From assembly GCA_002727515.1 (NCBI GenBank), contig PBXF01000012.1, forward strand, positions 5,751 through 11,451: DNA of 5,701 bases, given 5' to 3'. Below are positions 1 to 4,247 of the stretch, in pieces. This DNA is from Methanobacteriota archaeon (GTDB lineage: Archaea > Thermoplasmatota > Poseidoniia > Poseidoniales > Poseidoniaceae). Position numbers and translations under genes: made by a program. The notes beneath the pieces were generated by a model. It ran no database searches. It was not told where the DNA came from and saw only the letters and a list, made by a program, of their open reading frames with translations. Each line of letters opens with the position of its first letter. The first letter of the stretch is position 1.

Positions 1-63
1 CAGGATTACATATCACTGATGTACAAGAATTTGGAGAATCTAAAATCTGGATTAAGTTGCTAA
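1..63 (+). CDS. Metal ABC transporter substrate-binding protein, ZnuA/TroA-like (C-terminal fragment)
   Basis: Only the last 20 codons and a TAA stop are in the window. Frame 1 ends in YKNLENLKSGLSC, which resembles the closing helix of ZnuA/TroA cluster A-I binding proteins, where an aromatic residue and a 'NL..L...L.C' pattern commonly end the protein. The family captures Zn(II) or Mn(II) outside the membrane and delivers it to an ABC-3 permease. The same-strand ATPase and permease genes downstream make this reading more likely than the open frame 3, which ends at base 80 and has no family resemblance I recognise. The gene is truncated by the window edge, so signal peptide and metal ligands cannot be judged. 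The assignment rests on a short match plus context. Confidence 0.6.
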   Translation, partial: QDYISLMYKNLENLKSGLSC

Positions 64-90
64 AATTTATTCTAAGCTAATCACAAAGAT

Positions 91-98
91 AGGAGGAG
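91..98 (+). promoter_or_regulatory. Strong ribosome binding site of the small ORF
   Basis: AGGAGGAG is close to a full anti-16S match. It lies 7 bases before the ATG at 106 and only 3 before the out-of-phase ATG at 102, so spacing favours 106. It is one of the clearest Shine-Dalgarno sites in the window, comparable to that of the permease gene, and supports real translation of the short frame behind it. Confidence 0.65.
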
Positions 99-105
99 CT
101 AATGT

Positions 106-207
106 ATGCACACAGTCGACATAATACCAATTGCAATAGTAGCATTTGCTTTCACGCTTGCCATAGGATATCTATTTGTAGAATTTGTGAAGGCTAGGAA
201 AGTTTAG
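106..207 (+). CDS. Small single-helix membrane protein (33 aa) inside the metal transporter operon
   Basis: This 33-codon frame starts at ATG 106 and stops at TAG 205; an in-frame TAA at 100-102 excludes a longer start. It is preceded by AGGAGGAG. The protein opens with MHTVD, has one long hydrophobic stretch at about residues 6-26 rich in Ile, Ala, Phe and Val with no charge, and ends in a short basic tail (KARKV). By the positive-inside rule it should sit with its N-terminus outside and C-terminus in the cytoplasm. It lies 42 bases after the binding-protein stop and 58 before the ATPase start, all on one strand, so co-transcription is likely. I recognise no family. By analogy with other mini-subunits such as KdpF it could be a small transporter subunit, but that is inference. 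Codon use (many ATA, AGG for Arg) looks like its neighbours. Confidence 0.6.
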   Translation: MHTVDIIPIAIVAFAFTLAIGYLFVEFVKARKV

Positions 208-229
208 ATTGAATAACTGCTTAGTGTTG

Positions 230-243
230 ATACACGGGTGTAT
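230..243. promoter_or_regulatory. Perfect dyad ATACAC-GG-GTGTAT before the ATPase gene
   Basis: Two 6-base arms are exact reverse complements around a central GG. The site sits between the small ORF and the ATPase gene, 22 bases before the ATG. In DNA it could be an operator for a metal-responsive repressor acting on an internal promoter. In RNA it could fold as a 5-bp stem with a CGGG loop, extendable by one G-U pair, near the ribosome entry site. It does not match any Zur, MntR or DtxR consensus I know, so its function is open. Confidence 0.3.
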
Positions 244-251
244 TCTCTAGC

Positions 252-259
252 GGACGTGA
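252..259 (+). promoter_or_regulatory. Ribosome binding site deciding the ATPase start
   Basis: GGACGTGA matches the extended Shine-Dalgarno sequence GGAGGTGA at 7 of 8 positions. Its distance to ATG 266 is 6 bases, against only 3 to TTG 263. This favours ATG 266 as the start. Confidence 0.45.
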
Positions 260-265
260 CAATTG

Positions 266-1063
266 ATGGACGCTGTAGAGATTACCCTAGGAATACCTGC
301 GCTGGAAGTTGAAAATCTTACGGTTTTGAGATCTGGCAAAGTCATTTTGAAGGATATTGATTTCAAAATAAACAAAGGTGAATTCGTTGCACTAGTGGGG
401 CCAAATGGCAGTGGTAAATCTACACTTATGTTATCTGTTCTAGGAGTTTTGAATGCTCAAAAAGGTAATATCAAAATCTATGGAAACCAACCAATGTCAA
501 GAAAATTAAATGGGAAAATAGGATGGGTATCTCAAGCAGCATCAAACTTACCTAAAGAAATCAAAATTACTGTGCGTGAGTTAGTTAGCCTTGGGGTGAT
601 TAACGCAACTAATCTGTTTTCTTTGCACATTCGAGATAGGTCTGATGATATCGACAATGCTATCAAAATGGTTGGCTTAGAAGGAGAACAAAATACTGAT
701 GTGGGTCGTCTTTCGGGAGGTCAAAGACAGCGTGCTGTAATTGCTAGAGCGTTGGCATCAAACGCAGAATTCATAATGTTGGATGAGCCACTTGTTGGGA
801 TAGATAGAGATGCAAGAAATTCATTGTTGAAGTTATTGGATAGATTGTGCCATCAAGAAGGGAAGACTATTCTTATGGTGTCGCACGATTTAACTGCAAT
901 GCGTCAAACAGCTCACAGGATAATATACTTGGAAGAAGGAATAAGATATGACGGACATTCTGAAAAGTTCCCCGATTTCTCAACTCTTGCAGGTTTGAGG
1001 GGGATCGAACATGTCCATGACCATGATTTATTGCAACCCGGACAAAAAGGGGAGGAAAAATAG
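266..1063 (+). CDS. znuC: Zinc/manganese ABC transporter ATP-binding protein (ZnuC-like)
   Basis: This cytoplasmic ATPase of a cluster A-I metal importer hydrolyses ATP to drive Zn(II) or Mn(II) uptake through the permease encoded next. Counting from ATG 266 (265 aa), the order is: Walker A GPNGSGKST at 45-53, Q-loop Gln90 in WVSQA, ABC signature LSGGQ at 149-153, Walker B FIMLDEP with catalytic Glu174, and switch His207 in VSHDL. All key residues are intact and the length is normal for ZnuC/MntB ATPases. The C-terminus carries a short metal-binding-type cluster, HVHDHD, at about 249-254, which suits a metal transporter and leans toward zinc. A TTG directly before the ATG could add one residue, but an in-frame TGA at 257 closes the frame further up. 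The stop is immediately followed by the permease ATG, so the two are translationally coupled. Family is certain; which metal is not. Confidence 0.9.
   Translation: MDAVEITLGIPALEVENLTVLRSGKVILKDIDFKINKGEFVALVGPNGSGKSTLMLSVLGVLNAQKGNIKIYGNQPMSRKLNGKIGWVSQAASNLPKEIKITVRELVSLGVINATNLFSLHIRDRSDDIDNAIKMVGLEGEQNTDVGRLSGGQRQRAVIARALASNAEFIMLDEPLVGIDRDARNSLLKLLDRLCHQEGKTILMVSHDLTAMRQTAHRIIYLEEGIRYDGHSEKFPDFSTLAGLRGIEHVHDHDLLQPGQKGEEK
1049..1055 (+). promoter_or_regulatory. Ribosome binding site of the permease gene
   Basis: GGGGAGG lies within the last codons of the ATPase gene, 8 bases before ATG 1064. It fixes the start of the permease although no intergenic gap exists. Confidence 0.6.
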
Positions 1064-1975
1064 ATGGGTCTTGGCACTTTTATTCATGATATAGTGGCTC
1101 CTAGTATGGAAGCAATTGCTCCATTTATGCCTGGAGAAACATTTCCTATATTTTTCGAGATGGAAATGATGCAAAGAGCATTATTGGCATCAATTATGGT
1201 AACCATAGTTGCTGGATTTCTCGGTGTTTTTCTTTTAATTCAAAATCTTGCATTAATTGGAGATGGTCTCGCTCACGTTTCTTTCGGTGGTGTTGCTGTC
1301 GGAATTGTGTTGGGGGCGTCTTCTCCACTATGGTATGCACTATTGTTTAGCACAATTGCTGCAATTCTCATCCATGAACTACAGTCAAGAGAACTTCTAA
1401 CCGGTGATGCATCTATTGCAATATTCTTGACGGGAATGTTAGCATTAGGACTTGTGATATTGAGGGTAAGTGGAGAAGGAATCACGTCTGACATCCACAG
1501 TTATCTATTTGGAAATTTATTGTTGATCGATAAAGACAGCTTAGATCTGATTGCATATATTTCTCTGATATGTCTATCCCTTTTGGCTGTGATTCGCAAA
1601 CCATTACTAGCATGTGCCATTGATCCCCTTGCTGCTAGAATTCAAGGTCTACCCGTAAGGGGGATTGGTTTATTGTTCAGTATAATCACAGCGGCAGTTG
1701 TTGTAAGTATGGTTCAAGTAGTTGGTACTTTACTTGTCACAGCATTGTTGGTGACACCAGCTGCAACTGCTCAGTTTGTAGGCAAAAGTTTCCGCTCTTG
1801 TGTAATTTGGACTCAAGTTTTTGGACTTACATCTGTATTTGGTGGATTGTTAATTTCATCAGAAATAGGTTCTGGGAGCGGTTCAACTATTGCTCTATTT
1901 GCTGCAATCATTTTTGCTATAGTCGCAATCTCGAAATCGTTCTCCAATGTCTTGTCTGCAAGCAATGACAATTGA
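1064..1975 (+). CDS. znuB: Zinc/manganese ABC transporter permease, ABC-3 family (ZnuB-like)
   Basis: This 303-aa integral membrane protein forms the channel of the metal importer, probably as a dimer. It shows about eight hydrophobic segments (roughly 39-58, 70-86, 90-106, 115-135, 160-177, 202-235, 247-265 and 275-291; the 202-235 stretch may hold two helices). The family motif follows the first helix: LIGDGLAHVSFGGVAVG at 64-80, matching the 'GDALSHAxLxGVxLG' block of ABC-3 permeases. MMQRALLAS at 35-43 corresponds to the usual start of family members ('MQRALLAG'), so about 34 residues form an N-terminal extension containing hydrophobic and acidic stretches. The start has a good GGGGAGG site 8 bases upstream and no gap to the ATPase gene. 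The gene ends with TGA five bases before the end of the opposing thiolase gene. Zinc against manganese cannot be settled from the permease. Confidence 0.88.
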   Translation: MGLGTFIHDIVAPSMEAIAPFMPGETFPIFFEMEMMQRALLASIMVTIVAGFLGVFLLIQNLALIGDGLAHVSFGGVAVGIVLGASSPLWYALLFSTIAAILIHELQSRELLTGDASIAIFLTGMLALGLVILRVSGEGITSDIHSYLFGNLLLIDKDSLDLIAYISLICLSLLAVIRKPLLACAIDPLAARIQGLPVRGIGLLFSIITAAVVVSMVQVVGTLLVTALLVTPAATAQFVGKSFRSCVIWTQVFGLTSVFGGLLISSEIGSGSGSTIALFAAIIFAIVAISKSFSNVLSASNDN

Positions 1976-1978
1976 GAA

Positions 1979-1994
1979 TTTCATTTCATTGAAA
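1979..1994. terminator. Short hairpin at the convergent gene junction
   Basis: TTTCA and TGAAA are complementary around a 6-base loop, spanning the five-base gap edge and the last codons of the thiolase gene. It lies where transcripts from both strands must end. The stem is short and AT-rich and no long T tract follows, so a role in termination is only a suggestion. Confidence 0.2.
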
Positions 1995-3126
1995 CTCGCA
2001 TTGCAACCGCATTACCGCCGCCTAAGCATAAAGAAACAATCCCGCTTTTAGCATCCAATCTTCGCATTACTCCTAACATTGTGATTAAACATCTTGTACC
2101 ACTACTGCCTAAAGGATGTCCTAATGCAACTGCTCCTCCATGTAAGTTGAACCGTTCTTCTGGAATTCCTACTTCTTGGGCTACTGCGCAAGATGCACTG
2201 GCGAATGCTTCATTGTGTTCATAAACGTCTATATCCAAAACATCAAGATTTGATCTCTCTAGCAACATTTTGATTGCTGGGACTGGTGCATACATTACTC
2301 TATGAGGCTCGACTCCTGCCGTGCAATAGTCTTCTATGAAAGCAATTATTTCCCAACCCTGCTCATTAGCAAAATCTTCGTCTGCGATTAATATTGAAGA
2401 TGCGCCATCGTTGAGAGTGGAAGCATTTCCTGCTGTGACCATTCCATCTTCTTGGAAAACGGCTCTCAGTTCAGCAAGTTTCTCTGGAGTAGTACCTGGT
2501 CTAACTCCTTCATCAATAGATAATTCTGGCATTGAAAAACGCTCCCAATCAAACCATCCGTTTTCCTCTGCCTGAGCCGCTTTATTTTGTGACCTAGCTG
2601 CAAATGCATCCATCTTTTCTCTGGAAATATTACATTCAGTTGCAACAATTTCTCCCGTGTTCCCCATGTGTACATCGTTGTAGACATCCCACAAACCATC
2701 GTGAACCATTGTTGAGACCATCTCTTTTTCTTCACCTGTTCTTTTCTCAAATTTTGGGGCATTTGTCATACTTTCCATGCCTCCTGCAATTATCGCTTTG
2801 TATTCTCCAGCACGGATGCTATTTGCACCAATCATTGCTGCTTTTAGTGAAGAGCCGCAGACTTTGTTTATTGTTGTGGCCGCTATTGTATTTGGCAGTC
2901 CTGCCCCCAATGCTACCTGTCTTGCAGGGGCTTGTCCTGCACCTGCTTGCAAAACTTGACCGAATAACACTTCATCGATTACTCCGCTTTCTGGATTGAT
3001 ATTACAACGGCTTAGTAGCTCTTTTACAGACCTTATTCCAAGTTCTACTGCGGTTAGATTTGCGAGGCTGCCTCGGAATTTTCCGATGGGTGTTCGTGCG
3101 ACTCCACAAATGGCTACTCTCGACAT
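1981..3126 (-). CDS. Thiolase, acetyl-CoA C-acyltransferase family
   Basis: This cytoplasmic thiolase-superfamily enzyme condenses two acyl-CoA units or cleaves 3-ketoacyl-CoA. From the chosen start (381 aa, slightly below the usual 390) the catalytic set is present: nucleophile Cys90 in NKVCGSSLKA, HNEAFA at 304-309, His337 in the GGAVALGHPLGSSG block, and second Cys367 in CLGGGNAVA. The QVLQAGAGQAPARQ segment at 57-70 is also typical. The ATG at 3126 is preferred because homologues begin with a strand like MSRVAICGVARTPIGKF; GTG 3150 or ATG 3147 would add 7-8 atypical residues. Neither start has a clear Shine-Dalgarno site, consistent with a leaderless archaeal transcript. It stands alone, convergent with the metal operon and divergent from RNase PH, so biosynthetic acetoacetyl-CoA formation and beta-oxidation cannot be told apart. 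The intact Cys-His-Cys set points to an active enzyme. Confidence 0.9.
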   Translation of the reverse strand: MSRVAICGVARTPIGKFRGSLANLTAVELGIRSVKELLSRCNINPESGVIDEVLFGQVLQAGAGQAPARQVALGAGLPNTIAATTINKVCGSSLKAAMIGANSIRAGEYKAIIAGGMESMTNAPKFEKRTGEEKEMVSTMVHDGLWDVYNDVHMGNTGEIVATECNISREKMDAFAARSQNKAAQAEENGWFDWERFSMPELSIDEGVRPGTTPEKLAELRAVFQEDGMVTAGNASTLNDGASSILIADEDFANEQGWEIIAFIEDYCTAGVEPHRVMYAPVPAIKMLLERSNLDVLDIDVYEHNEAFASASCAVAQEVGIPEERFNLHGGAVALGHPLGSSGTRCLITMLGVMRRLDAKSGIVSLCLGGGNAVAMRVSMK

Positions 3127-3203
3127 GGTTTGGGGAAATAGACACATCACTTCAATATGCGCTTCGATGGAAGTGTTCTTGAATAGGATTTCATGGGAAG
3201 CAT
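3127..3203. promoter_or_regulatory. Divergent promoter region between thiolase and RNase PH genes
   Basis: This 77-base spacer must hold promoters for both outward-facing genes. The AT-rich stretch TTCAATATG (3151-3159) reads CATATTGAA on the minus strand. A TATA box there would put the minus-strand start about 27 bases away, close to the thiolase ATG at 3126 (leaderless). The same element could serve the plus strand, giving a leader of roughly 20 bases with a weak GGGAAG site (3195-3200) before ATG 3204. It lies between the arms of an inverted repeat, CACTTC (3148-3153) and GAAGTG (3170-3175). Assignments are by eye only. Confidence 0.35.
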
Positions 3204-4028
3204 ATGGCCAAGTTCAAGACTGAGTTAGAAACCGACCGTAATAACGACGAAATGAGAAATATCGACATTGAAATCGATTTTACTCCAAATGCACTTGCTA
3301 GCATATTATACAGGCAAGGTAATACTCACATTTTGTGCTGTGTCACAAAAGAATCAAGGATGCCTGGATGGTTTCCAAAAGATACCCAAAAAGGCTGGGT
3401 ACACGCTGAGTATTCACTTTTACCTGGTTCTACAGATTCGAGATTCAGAAGAGAAAGAAATGGTGCAAAGGGACGAACTCAAGAAATTGAAAGATTAGTT
3501 GCACGATCTCTTAGAGGAGCAATTGACCTCGAAGCCTTAGGGCCTGTCGCATTGACTGTTGATTGTGATGTGTTGAATGCTGATGGTGGGACAAGATGTG
3601 CATCGATAACTGCGGCAAATATAGCAACTAGACTAGCGGTTAGAAGATTAATTGCAAATGGTGACTGCTTACCAATTGAAATGAGACCTACAAAAGAAGA
3701 CAGAGATAATGGTTGGACTAAGCCAAAACTTACCGAAGATGAGGCTGTTGCGCATGAAAATCGAGTCATTCCAAATGATCTGTCAGCTATATCTGTTGGA
3801 CTGATTGGAGAAGACGTATATCTAGACCTCGACTACAATTTGGATTCTAACGCAGATGTAGACATGAATGTGGTAGGAACATCTGATGGTAAGTTTGTTG
3901 AAATACAAGGCACTGGAGAAGAATCTACATTCTCATATGATGAATTACAGGCATTGATTGACATGGCTAGAAAAGGCCTATCTCAATTATCTGAAATGCA
4001 ATCTGCTGCTCTTGACGGCATCGAGTGA
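3204..4028 (+). CDS. rph: Ribonuclease PH, bacterial type, with a charged insertion
   Basis: RNase PH is a phosphate-dependent 3'-to-5' exoribonuclease that trims tRNA 3' ends, normally as a hexameric ring in the cytoplasm. The 274-aa protein carries the family blocks in order: GWVHAEYSLLPGST at 64-77, KGRTQEIERLVARSLR at 89-104 with phosphate-binding Arg91, LTVDCDVLNADGGTR at 117-131, and DLDYNLDSNADVDMNVV at 208-224 with the catalytic-type Asp214 and Asp220. The wording of these blocks is that of bacterial RNase PH, not of archaeal exosome Rrp41. The start region is divergent: the usual RxDGR is reduced to ETDRNNDEMRN. Residues about 157-190 form a charged insertion before SAISVG that typical 240-residue members lack. 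The gene is not beside exosome or proteasome genes. Its 3' end is 46 bases from a tRNA gene, a plausible substrate. In an archaeon this would suggest transfer from bacteria. Confidence 0.88.
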   Translation: MAKFKTELETDRNNDEMRNIDIEIDFTPNALASILYRQGNTHILCCVTKESRMPGWFPKDTQKGWVHAEYSLLPGSTDSRFRRERNGAKGRTQEIERLVARSLRGAIDLEALGPVALTVDCDVLNADGGTRCASITAANIATRLAVRRLIANGDCLPIEMRPTKEDRDNGWTKPKLTEDEAVAHENRVIPNDLSAISVGLIGEDVYLDLDYNLDSNADVDMNVVGTSDGKFVEIQGTGEESTFSYDELQALIDMARKGLSQLSEMQSAALDGIE

Positions 4029-4029
4029 T

Positions 4030-4041
4030 AGCCGCAAGGCT
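4030..4041 (+). other. Mini-hairpin with GCAA tetraloop after the RNase PH stop
   Basis: AGCC and GGCT pair as four base pairs closed by GCAA, a GNRA-type tetraloop, one base after the TGA stop. No T tract follows, so it is not a standard terminator. It may stabilise the messenger end or be chance. Confidence 0.25.
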
Positions 4042-4043
4042 TG

Positions 4044-4050
4044 AAATACA
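4044..4050 (+). promoter_or_regulatory. Possible TATA element of the tRNA-Phe gene
   Basis: AAATACA lies about 28 bases before the first tRNA base, the distance expected of an archaeal TATA box if transcription starts almost at the mature 5' end. The alternative is read-through from RNase PH with later leader removal. Confidence 0.3.
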
Positions 4051-4060
4051 GAGGTTAGTG

Positions 4061-4157
4061 GAGCAAATACTCCCGGGTCAGTAGCTTAGCTGGGAGAGCG
4101 CCGCACTGAAGATGCGGAGGTCGCTGGTTCAAGTCCGGCCTGACCCACCATTTGCTC
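4061..4157. repeat. 8-base perfect inverted repeat bracketing the tRNA gene
   Basis: GAGCAAAT (4061-4068) is the exact reverse complement of ATTTGCTC (4150-4157). The right arm begins with the last A of the encoded CCA; the left arm ends six bases before the mature 5' end. In a precursor RNA the arms could pair and extend the acceptor stem, with ACTCCC bulged on the 5' side. This may present the ends for processing. It differs from the bulge-helix-bulge motif, since only one bulge is apparent. Confidence 0.45.
4075..4150 (+). tRNA. tRNA-Phe (anticodon GAA), CCA encoded
   Basis: A complete cloverleaf of 76 bases is seen. The acceptor stem GGGTCAG/CTGACCC pairs at all seven positions. The D stem is GCTT (4084-4087) with GAGC (4096-4099), including one T-G pair. 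The anticodon stem CCGCA/TGCGG (4101-4105, 4113-4117) is perfect and holds the loop CTGAAGA with anticodon GAA at 4108-4110. The variable loop is AGGTC. The T stem GCTGG/CCGGC (4123-4127, 4135-4139) has one T-G pair and holds TTCAAGT. Discriminator A (4147) fits phenylalanine, and CCA follows at 4148-4150. There is no intron. G follows the anticodon (position 37), as in archaea and eukaryotes, where it becomes m1G or a wyosine derivative; most bacteria have A, though mycoplasmas are an exception. Confidence 0.97.
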
Positions 4158-4167
4158 TTACATGAAT

Positions 4168-4188
4168 TAGGTCTAGTTGACCTATTTT
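4168..4188 (+). terminator. Hairpin with T tract downstream of tRNA-Phe
   Basis: TAGGTC and GACCTA form a perfect six-base-pair stem around the loop TAGTT, directly followed by TTTT. The shape is that of a small intrinsic terminator. In archaea a T-rich stretch alone can end transcription, so the tract may matter more than the stem. It would separate the tRNA transcript from the next gene. Confidence 0.45.
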
Positions 4189-4202
4189 ACAAGTTAAATT
4201 AG

Positions 4203-4210
4203 TATTTTTA
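4203..4210 (+). promoter_or_regulatory. Possible TATA box of the membrane protein gene
   Basis: TATTTTTA lies 37 bases before ATG 4248. A start about 27 bases from its centre would leave a leader of roughly 15 bases that includes AGGGG (4239-4243), a weak ribosome site. The T run could instead be a second terminator for the tRNA. Confidence 0.3.
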
Positions 4211-4247
4211 GCACATCATTCATTTGCTAGTTGTCACTAGGGGTTTC

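Noticed and set aside
3..80. Frame 3 as the end of the upstream gene
   Set aside because: It is open to TAA at 78-80, but frame 1 ends like a metal-binding protein and fits the operon; without upstream sequence frame 3 cannot be fully excluded.
102..197. Alternative ATG at 102 giving a 31-codon frame overlapping the mini-ORF
   Set aside because: Its product is a Cys/His/Asn/Ser mix without structure, and its spacing to the ribosome site is too short; the frame from 106 gives a clean membrane helix.
1273..1494. Minus-strand open frame of 73 codons inside the permease gene
   Set aside because: Lies fully opposite a well-supported ABC-3 permease; its protein has no family resemblance and low-complexity composition.
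2336..2999. Several open frames overlapping the thiolase gene (plus strand 2336-2575, 2604-2999, 2777-2959; minus strand 2466-2762)
   Set aside because: All are shadows of an intact thiolase with complete catalytic motifs; the translations are Leu/Pro/Cys-rich or otherwise odd.
2996..3223. Plus-strand frame crossing the divergent spacer
   Set aside because: It overlaps both the thiolase start and the RNase PH start, has no ribosome site, and no recognisable protein.
3268..3769. Frames overlapping RNase PH (plus 3268-3498, minus 3479-3769)
   Set aside because: RNase PH motifs run through this region in the main frame, so these are shadows.
4149..4228. Direct repeat CATTTGCT at the tRNA 3' end (4149) and at 4221, as a possible integration attachment site
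   Set aside because: Eight bases is too short, no integrase is visible, and the intervening 64 bases hold only a terminator and promoter-like sequence.
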